A stretch of 64,000 nt of DNA from Streptomyces hygroscopicus (GCA_002021875.1 CP018627.1:5394001-5458000); one strand, 5' to 3'; shown: positions 8,714-19,459, numbered from the stretch's first letter. The notes: generated by a model from the sequence alone, not told the origin. Made by a program: numbers and translations.

Positions 8714-9784
8714 ATGACCCATACCGCCACCCCGGCGGCCGCCACACCGCCCGCCTCCCCCGCGGCCCCGCCGAAGACCCGCACCGCCGAGCGCTCGCTG
8801 GCCCGGCGGGCGCTGGCCCGCCCCGAGGTCGGGGCGCTGGTCGCGGCCATCGGCGTCTATCTCTTCTTCTTCGTCGCCGCCCCCACCTTCCGCCAGGCCG
8901 ACTCCTTCGCCACGGTCCTGTATCAGGCGTCCACCATGGGGATCATGGCGCTCGCCGTCTCCCTGCTGATGATCGGCGGTGAGTTCGACCTGTCGGCCGG
9001 GGTCGCGGTCACCTCCTCGGCGCTGACCGCCAGCATGTTCAGCTTCCAGCTCACCACCAATGTGTGGGTGGGCGTGATCGTCGCCCTGCTGGTCTCGCTC
9101 ACCGTGGGGCTGATCAACGGACTGCTGCTGATCAAGACCGGGCTGCCCAGCTTCCTGGTCTCCCTCGCCAGCTTCCTGATGCTGCAGGGCGCCAACCTGG
9201 CCATCACCAAGCTGCTGACCGACAATGTCGCCACCGACTCCATCACCGACATGGACGGCTTCGACCAGGCCAAGTCGGTCTTCGCCTCCGAGGTCGACAT
9301 CTTTGGCGTCGATGTGAAGATCACCGTGCTGTGGTGGCTGATCTTCGCCGCCATCGCCACCTGGGTGCTGCTGCGCACCAAGTTCGGCAACTGGATCTTC
9401 GCGGCCGGTGGTTCGAAGGAGAGCGCACGGGCCGTGGGCGTACCGGTGAACCTCACCAAGATCGCCCTCTTTATGACGGTGGGCTTCGCGGCCTGGTTCG
9501 TCGGCATGCATCTGCTCTTCGAGTACAACACCGTGCAGGCCGGCGAGGGCGTCGGCAACGAGTTCTACTACATCATCGCGGCCGTGATCGGCGGCTGCCT
9601 GCTCACCGGTGGCTATGGCTCGGCGATCGGCGCGGTCCTCGGCGCCTTCATCTTCGGCATGGTCAACCAGGGCATCGTCTACGCCAACTGGAACCCCGAC
9701 TGGTTCAAGTTCTTCGTCGGCGTGATGCTGCTGCTCGCGACCCTCGTCAATCTGTGGGTGCGCCGTCAGGCCGCCAGGAGGTGA
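8714..9784 (+). CDS. Sugar ABC transporter permease (RbsC-like, probable inositol importer)
   Basis: A 356-residue inner-membrane permease of the ribose/xylose/inositol class with about ten hydrophobic segments. The family signature LLMIGGEFDLSAGVAV lies near residue 85, and the conserved loop FAAGGSKESARAVGVPV near residue 235 is the coupling region that contacts the ATPase. It starts 7 bp after the binding-protein gene. Its last codons (CAGGAGG then TGA) form the Shine-Dalgarno sequence of the following ATPase gene, so expression is coupled. Confidence 0.9.
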   Translation: MTHTATPAAATPPASPAAPPKTRTAERSLARRALARPEVGALVAAIGVYLFFFVAAPTFRQADSFATVLYQASTMGIMALAVSLLMIGGEFDLSAGVAVTSSALTASMFSFQLTTNVWVGVIVALLVSLTVGLINGLLLIKTGLPSFLVSLASFLMLQGANLAITKLLTDNVATDSITDMDGFDQAKSVFASEVDIFGVDVKITVLWWLIFAAIATWVLLRTKFGNWIFAAGGSKESARAVGVPVNLTKIALFMTVGFAAWFVGMHLLFEYNTVQAGEGVGNEFYYIIAAVIGGCLLTGGYGSAIGAVLGAFIFGMVNQGIVYANWNPDWFKFFVGVMLLLATLVNLWVRRQAARR

Positions 9785-9789
9785 CCGTA

Positions 9790-10674
<885 letters not shown>

Positions 10675-10689
10675 CCGAGCACCTTCCCC

Positions 10690-10750
10690 CCTGACAGGAC
10701 GCCATCCTCCGGATGTCATTCTCCTGACAAGACGTCCGAATGTCCTGACG
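10690..10750 (+). promoter_or_regulatory. Repeated CCTGACA motifs upstream of the TIM-barrel/iolG pair
   Basis: CCTGACA at 10690 and 10723 and CCTGACG at 10744 are spaced 33 and 21 bp, close to whole helical turns. GGATGTC (10711-10717) and GACGTCC (10731-10737) form a dyad around the middle copy. The TGACA core resembles the TTGACAG arms of the iol palindrome, so the same regulator may act here. No clear promoter was read. Confidence 0.4.
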
Positions 10751-10837
10751 AACTCTTGACGGCCGCCCGCCCGGCCGGTGAAGCTGCCCAAAACAGTACG
10801 ACGCGGGCACCCCAGCACACCGAGGAGACCCTCTGCC

Positions 10838-11758
10838 ATGACTGCCGACGCCTCCCCCGCACCCGCCCTGGACCGCATCCGGGTCGGCTCGGCCCCCGAC
10901 TCCTGGGGGGTCTGGTTCCCCGACGACGACCAACAGGTCCCCTGGCAGCGCTTCCTCGACGAGGTCACGCAGGCCGGCTACCAGTGGATCGAGCTGGGTC
11001 CGTACGGCTATCTGCCGACCGACCCGGCCCGGCTCACCGAGGAGACCAGCCGGCGCGGCCTCACCGTCTCCGCGGGCACCATCTTCACCTCGCTGCACCG
11101 GGGCCCCGAGGTCTGGGACGCCACCTGGGAGCACGTCTCCCAGGTGGCCGAGCTGACCCGGGCGATGAACGCCAAGCACCTGGTGGTCATCCCCTCCTTC
11201 TGGCGGGACGACAAGACCGCCGAGCTGATCGAGCCCTCGACGCTCACCGCCGAGCAGTGGCGCCATCTGTCCACCGGGATGGAGCGGCTCGGCCGTGAGG
11301 TGCGGGAGCGCTTCGGGCTCGACATCGTCGTCCACCCGCATGCCGACACCCATATCGACACCGAGGAGAACGTGGCCCGGTTCCTGGACGCCACCGACTC
11401 CGACCTGGTCAACCTCTGCCTGGACACCGGCCACTACGCCTACTGCGGCGGCGACAGCGTCAAGCTGATCGAGACCTACGGCGAGCGCATCGGCTATCTC
11501 CACCTCAAGCAGGTCGACCCGGAGATCCTCGCCGATGTGGTCAAGAACGGGGTGCCGTTCGGCCCCGCCGTGCAGCGCGGCGTCATGTGCGAACCGCCGA
11601 ACGGCGTTCCGGAGCTGGGACCGGTCCTGACCGCGGCCCAGAGGCTGGATGTGGACCTGTTCGCCATCGTCGAGCAGGACATGTACCCCTGCCCGCCCGA
11701 CCAGCCCTTCCCCATCGCCGAGCGCACCCGGCGCTTCCTGCGCTCCTGCGGCGCCTGA
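10838..11758 (+). CDS. Sugar phosphate isomerase/epimerase-type TIM barrel, IolE/IolH-like
   Basis: A 306-residue xylose-isomerase-like TIM barrel. It starts [20 protein letters not shown] and has metal-ligand stretches [32 protein letters not shown] and [12 protein letters not shown]. In inositol clusters such proteins act on inososes. As the only barrel of this type in the locus, it is the best candidate for 2-keto-myo-inositol dehydratase (the IolE step), although the APDSWGVWF subgroup is often labelled IolH or left unnamed. The ATG at 10838 has GAGGAG 10 bases upstream. The next gene is the iolG-type dehydrogenase. Confidence 0.75.
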   Translation: MTADASPAPALDRIRVGSAPDSWGVWFPDDDQQVPWQRFLDEVTQAGYQWIELGPYGYLPTDPARLTEETSRRGLTVSAGTIFTSLHRGPEVWDATWEHVSQVAELTRAMNAKHLVVIPSFWRDDKTAELIEPSTLTAEQWRHLSTGMERLGREVRERFGLDIVVHPHADTHIDTEENVARFLDATDSDLVNLCLDTGHYAYCGGDSVKLIETYGERIGYLHLKQVDPEILADVVKNGVPFGPAVQRGVMCEPPNGVPELGPVLTAAQRLDVDLFAIVEQDMYPCPPDQPFPIAERTRRFLRSCGA

Positions 11759-11823
11759 CCTCCCTTCCGCCCCCACGGGCCGTCGAACCGTCCAGAGAGC
11801 AGAGAGAGAAGAGAGATCAGCCT

Positions 11824-12843
11824 ATGACGCAGCAGGGAACGCTCGGGGTCGCCGTCATCGGGACCGGCAAGATGGGCGCCGACCATGTCCGCCGCATCAA
11901 CGAGGTGATCAGCGGCGCCCGGGTGGCCGCCGTGGTCGACATCGACGAGGCGCGGGCCAAGGCGGTCGCCGACACCGCCGACGGCTGTCAGGCGTTCACC
12001 GACCCGGCCGCCGCGATGGCCGCACCCGGTGTGGACGCGGTGCTGATCGCCTCGCCGGGACCCGCGCACGAGGCCGCGCTGCTCAGCGCGTTCGAGCGCG
12101 ATCTGCCGGTGCTGTGCGAGAAGCCGCTCACCCCGGACTCCGCCTCCGCGCTGCGGGTGCTGGAGGCGGAGCAGAAGCTGGGCCACCGCCGGGTCCAGGT
12201 GGGCTTCATGCGCCGCTACGACACCGAGTTCATGAAGCTCAAGGCGCTGCTGGCCGGTGGTGAGCTGGGCCGCCCGCTGCTGCTGCACTGCCGCCACCGC
12301 AACGCCTCGGTGCACTCGTACTTCACCAACGAGATGATGATCACCGACTCGGTGGTGCATGAGATGGACCAGTCGCGCTGGCTGCTGGAGCAGGAGATCA
12401 CCGCGGTCACCGTGCTCAAGCCGACCCCCAGCTCGCTGTCCCCCGAGCCGCTCAGCGACCCCCAGCTTGTGGTCTTCGAGACCACCGGCGGTGCGATCGT
12501 CAATGTGGAGATCTTCGCCACCTGCGGCTTCGGCTACCAGGTCCAGGCGGAGGCGGTCTGCGAACGGGGCACCGCCCGCGTCGGCGACGCCCACGGCATG
12601 CTGGTCAACCGGCCCGGCACCTGGGGCGGGGAGATCGCCCCCGACTTCGTGGCCCGGTTCGAGGAGGCGTACGACCGGGAGGTGCAGGCGTGGGTCAACG
12701 CCACCCGGCGCGGGGAGGTCGAGGGCCCCAGCGTCTGGGACGGCTATGCCGCGACCGCCGTCAGCGAGGCGGGGGTCCGGGCCCAGGCCACGGGTGAGCG
12801 CACGGCCGTCGAGATGATCGAGCGCCCCGCGTTCTACAGCTGA
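11824..12843 (+). CDS. iolG: Inositol 2-dehydrogenase-type Gfo/Idh/MocA oxidoreductase, IolG
   Basis: A 339-residue NAD(P)-dependent oxidoreductase, predicted to oxidise myo-inositol to 2-keto-myo-inositol, the first pathway step. The Rossmann motif is [18 protein letters not shown] at the N-terminus, the CEKPLT motif with the conserved Lys is near residue 100, and the catalytic-domain His is in [17 protein letters not shown] long in-frame extension upstream to 11587 overlaps the previous gene and is rejected. The start at 11824 follows a purine-rich stretch. A strong hairpin follows, so it ends the rightward arm. Confidence 0.88.
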   Translation: MTQQGTLGVAVIGTGKMGADHVRRINEVISGARVAAVVDIDEARAKAVADTADGCQAFTDPAAAMAAPGVDAVLIASPGPAHEAALLSAFERDLPVLCEKPLTPDSASALRVLEAEQKLGHRRVQVGFMRRYDTEFMKLKALLAGGELGRPLLLHCRHRNASVHSYFTNEMMITDSVVHEMDQSRWLLEQEITAVTVLKPTPSSLSPEPLSDPQLVVFETTGGAIVNVEIFATCGFGYQVQAEAVCERGTARVGDAHGMLVNRPGTWGGEIAPDFVARFEEAYDREVQAWVNATRRGEVEGPSVWDGYAATAVSEAGVRAQATGERTAVEMIERPAFYS

Positions 12844-12861
12844 CGCCCCACCAACCGACCC

Positions 12862-12899
12862 ACAGCGGACCGGCCGTTTCCCCACGGCCGGTCCGCTGT
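12862..12899 (+). terminator. Terminator after iolG
   Basis: A perfect 16-bp stem (12862-12877 with 12884-12899) around a 6-nt loop starts 19 bp after the iolG stop. No long T tract follows, as is usual in high-GC actinobacteria. Confidence 0.8.
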
Positions 12900-12928
12900 C
12901 GCCATGGCAGGGGGCCATCGTCCGGTGC

Positions 12929-12974
12929 GTCACTCGTGCGTCACAGCCGTCACATCTCCACACGTCTACGTCAC
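12929..12974 (+). promoter_or_regulatory. Phased GTCAC repeats upstream of the small HTH gene
   Basis: GTCAC occurs at 12929, 12940, 12949 and 12970, spaced 11, 9 and 21 bp, that is on roughly one face of the helix. This is a possible binding array for an activator or response regulator. The function is unknown. Confidence 0.35.
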
Positions 12975-13116
12975 AGGTGCTCAACAGCCCCTGGCCGTCC
13001 GTCACTCAGCGTCGTTGACCCGGGCACAGGCTGATGGAGCGTGAGCAGGCGCGCCGCGGCTCCCCCGACGGCCCCACTGGGCCGTGGCCGTGACGACCTG
13101 CGGAAGGGCATAAGAG

Positions 13117-13326
13117 ATGACCGACCGGAGGCTGTGGACCTACAAGGAGATCGCCGCACATATCGGTGTGCAGACCGACACTGTGCGGTCCTACCGCAAG
13201 CACGGCCTGCTGCCGCCCCCCGATCTGGTGGAGGGCGGCAAGCCGTACTGGTACGCGGATACGATCCGCTCGTGGGTGGCCCGCAGACCCGGCAACCGCC
13301 GCGCCCGGCGGGACGCCAGGGATTAG
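13117..13326 (+). CDS. Small helix-turn-helix (MerR/AlpA-like) DNA-binding protein
   Basis: A 69-residue protein consisting almost only of a winged-helix HTH: LWTYKEIAAHIGVQTDTVRSYRKHGLLPPPD, then YWYADTIRSWVARRPGNRR. It resembles the DNA-binding half of MerR regulators or excisionase/AlpA proteins but has no effector or dimer domain. GGAAGG lies about 9 bases before the ATG. It stands alone between the iolG terminator and the convergent MMPL gene (38 bp away). Target and role are unknown; there is no integrase nearby to suggest an excisionase. Confidence 0.75.
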   Translation: MTDRRLWTYKEIAAHIGVQTDTVRSYRKHGLLPPPDLVEGGKPYWYADTIRSWVARRPGNRRARRDARD

Positions 13327-13363
13327 CGGCGCGGGCGCCGTGGTGCCGTACCCCCGTGATCCG

Positions 13364-15754
13364 CTAGCGGCCCGTACTCACCCGGTCCCGCACCGTCTCC
13401 CCCTCTCCGGGCAGCCCGTCCTCACCGTGAGACCCCTTCTCGCCACGAGGCCCGCCCTCGACCCCGCACCGGCCGTCGGCGTCGCTGCCACTGGCGCCAT
13501 CCGTGCCAGCCCCGGCGTCCGTGCGGCTTCCGGCGGGCGCGGACTCCCCCTCGCTCAGCCCGAACCGGGTGTGCAGCCGACGGAGCGGGCCAGGGGCCCA
13601 CCAGGTGGCCCGGCCGGTCAGCTTCATCACCGCCGGCACCAGCAGACCGCGCACCACCATCGCGTCCATCAGCACGGCCAGGGCGATACCCAGCCCCAGC
13701 ATCTTGGTGTTGGTGACCCGCGAGGTGCCGATGCCCACCATCACCACGGCGAGGATCAGCGCCGCCGCCGTGATCAGGCCGCCGGTGCGCCGCAGTCCGA
13801 ACTCGACCGCCGCCTGATGGTCCCCGGTGCGGTCGTACTCCTCCTTGATCCGGGAGAGCAGAAAGACCCCGTAGTCCATGGAGAGCCCGAAGGCGACGCA
13901 GAACATCAGGACGGGCAGCGTGGTCTCGATATCGCCGGAGGTGGTGAAGGAGAGCGGACCGGACAGATGCCCGTCCTGGAAGACCCACACCACCGCGCCG
14001 AACATCGCGGTCAGACTGAGCGCGTTGAGCAGCACCGCCTGAATCGGTATCAGCACGCTTCCGGTGAGCAGGAAGACCAGCAGCAGGGTGACGGCGACGA
14101 TGATGGCGGCGGCCCAGGGCAGCCGGTCGCCTATGGAGTCCTTGGTGTCCACCAGGACGGCGGCGGTGCCGGTGACCGAGGTGGTGAATGGCGGCTCCTG
14201 GGCGCGGATCGTCCGCACCAGGTCCTGGCTGGCGGCGTCCACGGCCTCGCCCTTGGGCAGCACGGTGATGTCGGCCGAGCCACCGGCCAGACGCGCGGCC
14301 TCCGCCGGCCCCGGCTCGGCCACCCGCCGCCCGTCCGTGAACCGGCCCGCCGGGCCGTCCACCCGCAGCACCTGGGGGAGGGCGGAGACCTTGGCGCTGT
14401 AGTCGGCGAGGGCCTTGGTGCCGGTCCCGCCCTCGGCGAGGACCTCCACCGCGCCCCCGGGACCGCCGGGGAACCCCTCCCGGATGTGCTGCTGCACCAC
14501 ATGGGACTCGGCGCTCGACGGCAACTGACGGTCGTCCGCGGTGCCGAACTCCACCCTCAGGAACGGCAGTCCCAGCGCGACCAGACCGGCGACGGTGGCC
14601 AGCGCGAACAGCGGGGCGCGCCGCATCACCAGCCGGGCGAGCCGCGCCCAGCCCGCTCCGGGCTCACCCTCGCGGGCCGGGCGGCCACGGCGCAGCAGCC
14701 GGGTGAGGTCCAGTGCGTTGACCCGGTCCCCCAGGAGGATGAGCGCCGCGGGCAGGACCACCAGGGCGGCGGTGGCGGCGATCAGCACCACCGCGATCCC
14801 CGCATAGGCGAAGGAGCGCAGGAAGTACTGCGGGAAGACGAGCATGGCGGAGAGCGAGGCGGCGACGGTCAGCGCCGAGAAGAGCACGGTGCGCCCGGCG
14901 GTGCGCAGCGTGGTCGCGACGGCGGGCAGCTTCTCCGCGCCCTGGGCCAGTTCCTCCCGGAAGCGGCGCACGATGAACAGGGCGTAGTCGATGGCGAGTC
15001 CGAGGCCGAGCGCGGTGGTCAGATTCTGCGCGAAGACCGAGACATCGGTGAACTCGGTGAGCCCGCGCAGCACCGCGTCGGTGCCGAGGATGGCGATGAT
15101 GCCGACGCCGAGCGGAAGCAGGGCGGCCACGGCGCTGCCGAAGACCATGACGAGCAGCACCAGGGTGATGGGCAGGGCGATCATCTCGGCCCGCAGCAGA
15201 TCCTCCTGGATGGTGGTCTGCAGCTCATGGCGGACCGCGACCATCCCGCCGACCGACACCTCGACCGGACCATGGGCGCCCCGGTAGTGGGGCGCTATGC
15301 GCTCCAGCGTCTTGCCTGCGGCGGACTCGTCGCCCACGATCCGCGCGGCGATGATCGCCTCGCCCCGGTCACGGGCCCGCAGTGAGGGCGCGCCGGTGGC
15401 CCAGTACGAGGTGACACCGGTGACCGCCTGCTCATCCGAGAGCTTCTTGGCGAGGGCCCGGGCCTCGGCCGCGACGGCCGGATCGTCCACGGTCTTGGCG
15501 CCGGTGTCGACGAGCAGGATCAGATTGGGCTGGGAGGCGGGGAAGCGCTTCTCCAGTGCCTTGGTGGCATACGAGGACTCGGCCGCCGGGTCCTCCCAGC
15601 CGCCGCTTCCCAGCCGGTCGGCGACCCCGCTCCCCGCCACGACGGCCAGCGCCGTGAAGACCAGAGCGATCAGGAGGGACAGCCGCGGCCGCGCGGTGAC
15701 CAGGCGCGTCCACCCTCCGATCCGGTCCCCGGGTGGGCGGTTGACATCGGTCAT
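13364..15754 (-). CDS. MMPL/RND-family membrane exporter
   Basis: A 796-residue RND-superfamily transporter with the MMPL layout: one N-terminal membrane helix (LSLLIALVFTALAVVAGSG), an exterior domain, five helices, a second exterior domain and five more helices. The two proton-relay helices show GLGLAIDYALFIVRRFREE and AFGLSMDYGVFLLSRIKEEYD, each with the conserved Asp-Tyr. The C-terminal tail (last ~75 residues) is charged, Gly/Asp-rich and probably disordered. It is divergent from a TetR gene with two operators in between, so it is probably repressed by that TetR and induced by an exported lipid or drug; the substrate is unknown. Confidence 0.9.
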   Translation of the reverse strand: MTDVNRPPGDRIGGWTRLVTARPRLSLLIALVFTALAVVAGSGVADRLGSGGWEDPAAESSYATKALEKRFPASQPNLILLVDTGAKTVDDPAVAAEARALAKKLSDEQAVTGVTSYWATGAPSLRARDRGEAIIAARIVGDESAAGKTLERIAPHYRGAHGPVEVSVGGMVAVRHELQTTIQEDLLRAEMIALPITLVLLVMVFGSAVAALLPLGVGIIAILGTDAVLRGLTEFTDVSVFAQNLTTALGLGLAIDYALFIVRRFREELAQGAEKLPAVATTLRTAGRTVLFSALTVAASLSAMLVFPQYFLRSFAYAGIAVVLIAATAALVVLPAALILLGDRVNALDLTRLLRRGRPAREGEPGAGWARLARLVMRRAPLFALATVAGLVALGLPFLRVEFGTADDRQLPSSAESHVVQQHIREGFPGGPGGAVEVLAEGGTGTKALADYSAKVSALPQVLRVDGPAGRFTDGRRVAEPGPAEAARLAGGSADITVLPKGEAVDAASQDLVRTIRAQEPPFTTSVTGTAAVLVDTKDSIGDRLPWAAAIIVAVTLLLVFLLTGSVLIPIQAVLLNALSLTAMFGAVVWVFQDGHLSGPLSFTTSGDIETTLPVLMFCVAFGLSMDYGVFLLSRIKEEYDRTGDHQAAVEFGLRRTGGLITAAALILAVVMVGIGTSRVTNTKMLGLGIALAVLMDAMVVRGLLVPAVMKLTGRATWWAPGPLRRLHTRFGLSEGESAPAGSRTDAGAGTDGASGSDADGRCGVEGGPRGEKGSHGEDGLPGEGETVRDRVSTGR

Positions 15755-15837
15755 GGCGCGGTGTCCCCTTCATCTGTGCCCCATGCCGCCACCCACACGT
15801 CCGTAGGCAGCATGGGTCGCTGATTACCATGGGTAGT

Positions 15838-15890
15838 AAACACGAGCGACCGCTCGCGTTTCTCAAGAATGCGAGCGGGCGCTCGTGTTT
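15838..15890. promoter_or_regulatory. Paired TetR operators between exporter and tetR
   Basis: Two palindromes, GAGCGacCGCTC (arm 15838-15857) and GAGCGggCGCTC (arm 15871-15890), lie 33 bp centre to centre. The two 20-bp arms are themselves inverted copies of each other with one mismatch. The site is between the divergent starts at 15754 and 15923 and is a clear candidate operator for the adjacent TetR protein. Confidence 0.8.
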
Positions 15891-15922
15891 GTCAATCGAA
15901 CACGGAGAGCCGGGGAAAACAG

Positions 15923-16582
15923 GTGAGCGAGAGCAAGGTGGATCAGCGCGACGAAACGGCGAAGCCGCGCCGCAGACAGGCGCGCGGTGAGCGCCGGATC
16001 CAGCAGCTCCTCGACGCCGCCGCCCAGGTCTTCTGCCGCACCGGCTACACCTCGGCGAGCACCAACGCCATCGCCCGCGAGGCCGGGGTCTCCCCCGGCA
16101 CGCTGTACCAGTTCTTCCCGAACAAGGAGGCCATCGCCGTCGAGCTCGGCGAGCGCCTCAACCGCCGGATGGTGGAGACCCACGGAACGGTCTTCACGCC
16201 CGAGAACGTCGCACTGCCCCTCGGCGAGCTGCTCGACACGATCCTCGACCCGATGATCGAGTTCAATTGCGCGAATCCGGCCTTCCTGGCCCTGATCCAG
16301 TCCTCCGACGCACCGGGCCGGCTCCTCGAAGAACACGCCGAACTGCACGACGCGATCCAGGACCGCATCAGCGAGCTGATCGGCGTCCGCAACCCCGACC
16401 TCTCCCCCGAGCGCCGCACCCACACCACCACCATGGCGTTCGCCCTGTTCAAGGCCGGGCTGACGCTGATCCTCGGCCATGAAGGCACGGAACGGGAGGC
16501 GTACGTCGCGGAGTTGAAGACCGCCCTGTACGGCTATCTCGCCCCGGTGCTCGGCACCGGGGGAGTCAGCGCCCGCCCCTGA
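15923..16582 (+). CDS. TetR-family transcriptional repressor
   Basis: A 219-residue TetR regulator. The HTH lies near residues 25-65: RIQQLLDAAAQVFCRTGYTS, STNAIAREAGVSPGTLYQFF, then PNKEAIAVELGERL. The C-terminal ligand domain is helical and unassigned. The GTG at 15923 was chosen because the longer reading frame runs through the operator palindromes and GGGGA sits upstream at reasonable spacing. It probably represses itself and the divergent MMPL exporter through the paired operators. Confidence 0.88.
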   Translation: MSESKVDQRDETAKPRRRQARGERRIQQLLDAAAQVFCRTGYTSASTNAIAREAGVSPGTLYQFFPNKEAIAVELGERLNRRMVETHGTVFTPENVALPLGELLDTILDPMIEFNCANPAFLALIQSSDAPGRLLEEHAELHDAIQDRISELIGVRNPDLSPERRTHTTTMAFALFKAGLTLILGHEGTEREAYVAELKTALYGYLAPVLGTGGVSARP

Positions 16583-16690
16583 CCCCACGCCGCACCCTCT
16601 CCACCCACCCCTCGTCCGCTCCGGACCGGGGAGGAGTGCGCGCGGGCGCGGCACACCCGTCACGGACCGGCGCACCACCGGCTTCCATCG

Positions 16691-16707
16691 ATACCCCCTA
16701 GGGGTAT
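16691..16707. promoter_or_regulatory. CsoR-like copper operator
   Basis: ATACCCCCTAGGGGTAT at 16691-16707 is a near-palindrome of the type bound by the copper repressor CsoR in actinobacteria, 87 bp upstream of the copper chaperone gene. No csoR gene is in the window. Confidence 0.75.
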
Positions 16708-16793
16708 AAAGTGGGGATCGTCAGGAGGCGCTGAGGCATTCCGGTGCCTCCTGCGCACCGACCGTCACGCTCACCCCACACAGGAGAAACCCC

Positions 16794-17021
16794 ATGAGCT
16801 CCGAGGCTGTCACCACCGTCTACCAGGTGACCGGTATGACCTGCGGCCACTGCGAAGGCGCCGTCTCCGAGGAGATCGGCTCCCTGGACGGCGTCACCTC
16901 CGTCAAGGCCGTGGCGTCCACCGGCCAGGTCACCGTGATCTCGGCCGCTCCGCTGGACGACGAGACCGTCCGCGCCGCCGTGGACGAGGCGGGCTACGAG
17001 CTCACCGGCCGGGCGGCCTGA
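16794..17021 (+). CDS. copZ: Copper chaperone, CopZ-like
   Basis: A 75-residue heavy-metal-associated domain protein. The Cu(I) site is [11 protein letters not shown] near residues 14-24, and the fold (beta-alpha-beta-beta-alpha-beta) fits the whole length. It would carry Cu(I) to the adjacent P-type ATPase. AGGAG lies 8 bases before the ATG. It is followed 88 bp later by copA and preceded by a CsoR-like operator, so copper induction is likely. Confidence 0.92.
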   Translation: MSSEAVTTVYQVTGMTCGHCEGAVSEEIGSLDGVTSVKAVASTGQVTVISAAPLDDETVRAAVDEAGYELTGRAA

Positions 17022-17109
17022 GCGAGCCCCCACCAAACCTCCGCCGGGACCGTACCGCCCTGCTCATACAGTCGCCGTACGGCCCGGCCCTCCTCCCAGG
17101 AGACCAGAC

Positions 17110-19419
17110 ATGACCAGCACGGCACCCCCCGCCGGGGCCGCCACCGACACCACGGCGACGGCCGGCGAGCCCTCGCAGGTCCAGCTCGCCATCGGCGGCA
17201 TGACCTGTGCGTCCTGCGCCGCGCGTATCGAGAAGAAGCTCAACCGCCTCGACGGCGTCACCGCCACGGTGAACTTCGCGACCGAGAAGGCCAAGGTGTC
17301 CTACGGCGCGGGGATCGAGGTCGCCGACCTGATCGCCACCGTCGTCAAAACCGGGTACACCGCCGAGGAACCGCGCCCCCCCCTGCCCGAGCCCCGCACC
17401 CCCGGGGACCCCGGCGCACCGGAGGCCGACCGGCGCGGCGAGGCCGGACCGGACCCGCTGCGCCACCGCATGCTCGTCTCCCTCGCCCTGTCCCTGCCCG
17501 TCGTGGTGCTGGCGATGGTGCCGTCGCTGCAGTTCGACAACTGGCAGTGGCTCTCACTCACCCTCGCCGCGCCGGTCGTCGTCTGGGGCGGCGCGCCCTT
17601 CCACAAGGCCGCCTGGACGGGCGTCCGGCACGGCGCGGCCACCATGGACACCCTGGTCTCCATCGGCACCCTCGCGGCCCTCGGCTGGTCCCTGTGGGCA
17701 CTGTTCTTCGGCCACGCGGGCATGCCGGGAATGCGCCACGGCTTCGATCTCACCGTCTCCCGGGCCGACGGGTCGTCCGCGATCTATCTGGAGGCGGCCG
17801 CCGGGGTGACCACCCTCATCCTGCTGGGCCGCTTCCTGGAGGCGAAGTCCAAGCGGCGGGCGGGCGCCGCGCTGCGCGCGCTGTTGGAGATGGGCGCCAA
17901 GGACGTGGCCGTACTGCGCGGGGGACGGGAGGAGCGGATCCCCGTCGGCGAGCTGGCGGTGGCCGACCGCTTCGTGGTGCGCCCCGGCGAGAAGATCGCC
18001 ACCGATGGCACGGTGGTCGAGGGCTCCTCCGCCGTGGACGTCTCGATGCTGACCGGCGAATCGGTGCCGGTGGACGTGGTGGCGGGCGACACCGTGGCGG
18101 GCGCCACCGTCAACGCGGCGGGCCGGATCGTGGTCGAGGCCACCCGCGTGGGCGCGGACACCCAGCTCTCGCGCATGGCCAAGCTGGTCGAGGACGCGCA
18201 GAACGGCAAGGCCGAGGTGCAGCGGCTCGCCGACCGGGTCTCGGGGATCTTCGTGCCGATCGTGCTGCTGATCGCCGTCGGCACCCTGCTGGGCTGGCTG
18301 CTCACCACGGGCGAGACGGCCGCCGCCTTCACCGCGGCCGTGGCCGTCCTGATCATCGCCTGCCCCTGCGCCCTGGGCCTGGCCACCCCGACCGCGCTCA
18401 TGGTCGGCACCGGCCGCGGCGCCCAGCTGGGCATCCTGATCAAGGGGCCCGAGGTGCTGGAGTCGACCCGCCGGGTGGACACCGTCGTCCTGGACAAGAC
18501 CGGCACGGTGACGGCCGGACAGATGCGGCTGCGCGGGGCCGTCACGGCGCCCGGCGTGGACGAGGAGGAGCTGCTGCGGTTCGCGGGCGCCCTGGAGCAC
18601 GCATCGGAGCACCCGATCGCGCGCGCCATCGCGGACGGCGCGGCCGAGCGGATCGGCGACCTCCCGACGCCCGCGGACTTCCGATCCGAGCCCGGCCTCG
18701 GCGTCCAGGGCACGGTGGACGGTCACGCGGTCCTGGTCGGCCGCGAGAAGCTGCTCGGCGCATGGGCCATCGAACTGCCCGAGGACCTGGCGACCGCCAA
18801 GGCGGCGGCCGAGTCGGAGGGGCAGACGGCGGTCGCGGTGGCCTGGGACGGTAAGGCGCGCGGCGTCCTCCTGGTGGCCGACGCCGTCAAGGAGACCAGC
18901 GCCGAGGCGGTCGCCCAGTTGCGGGCGCTCGGCCTCACCCCGGTACTGCTGACCGGCGACAACAGGCTCGTCGCCGAGGCGGTGGCCCGCGAGGTCGGCA
19001 TCGACGACGTCATCGCCGAGGTGCTGCCCCAGGACAAGGTGGACGTCGTGAAGCGGCTGCAGGGCGAGGGCCGTACGGTCGCCATGGTGGGCGACGGGGT
19101 CAACGACGCGGCCGCCCTCGCCACCGCCGACCTCGGGCTCGCGATGGGCACGGGCACGGACGCGGCCATCGAGTCCGGGGATCTGACACTGGTCCGGGGC
19201 GACCTGCGGGTGGCGGCGGACGCGATCCGGCTGGCGCGCCGGACGCTCGGCACCATCAAGGGCAACCTCTTCTGGGCCTTCGGCTACAACGTCGCCGCGC
19301 TGCCGCTGGCGGCGGCGGGACTGCTGAACCCTATGATCGCGGGAGCGGCCATGGCGTTCTCGTCCGTGTTCGTGGTGACGAACAGTCTGCGACTGCGGGC
19401 CTTCACAGCGTCCACATAG
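17110..19419 (+). CDS. copA: Copper-exporting P1B-type ATPase, CopA
   Basis: A 769-residue heavy-metal P-type ATPase. In order: an N-terminal metal-binding domain with [15 protein letters not shown] (residues ~35), eight membrane helices, the actuator motif MLTGESVPV, the channel motif [13 protein letters not shown] (near residue 415), the phosphorylation site [12 protein letters not shown] (near 460), the HP motif [10 protein letters not shown], and the hinge [12 protein letters not shown]. The CPC motif and one HMA domain indicate Cu(I) export. It lies in the same orientation as copZ. A hairpin follows at 19460-19487. Confidence 0.95.
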   Translation: MTSTAPPAGAATDTTATAGEPSQVQLAIGGMTCASCAARIEKKLNRLDGVTATVNFATEKAKVSYGAGIEVADLIATVVKTGYTAEEPRPPLPEPRTPGDPGAPEADRRGEAGPDPLRHRMLVSLALSLPVVVLAMVPSLQFDNWQWLSLTLAAPVVVWGGAPFHKAAWTGVRHGAATMDTLVSIGTLAALGWSLWALFFGHAGMPGMRHGFDLTVSRADGSSAIYLEAAAGVTTLILLGRFLEAKSKRRAGAALRALLEMGAKDVAVLRGGREERIPVGELAVADRFVVRPGEKIATDGTVVEGSSAVDVSMLTGESVPVDVVAGDTVAGATVNAAGRIVVEATRVGADTQLSRMAKLVEDAQNGKAEVQRLADRVSGIFVPIVLLIAVGTLLGWLLTTGETAAAFTAAVAVLIIACPCALGLATPTALMVGTGRGAQLGILIKGPEVLESTRRVDTVVLDKTGTVTAGQMRLRGAVTAPGVDEEELLRFAGALEHASEHPIARAIADGAAERIGDLPTPADFRSEPGLGVQGTVDGHAVLVGREKLLGAWAIELPEDLATAKAAAESEGQTAVAVAWDGKARGVLLVADAVKETSAEAVAQLRALGLTPVLLTGDNRLVAEAVAREVGIDDVIAEVLPQDKVDVVKRLQGEGRTVAMVGDGVNDAAALATADLGLAMGTGTDAAIESGDLTLVRGDLRVAADAIRLARRTLGTIKGNLFWAFGYNVAALPLAAAGLLNPMIAGAAMAFSSVFVVTNSLRLRAFTAST

Positions 19420-19459
19420 ATTCACCAAGTCCCCATAAGCCGCACAACACCCATACAGC

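Noticed and set aside
13117..13326. Excisionase of an integrated element
   Set aside because: The HTH type would fit, but there is no integrase, tRNA attachment site or other mobile gene nearby.
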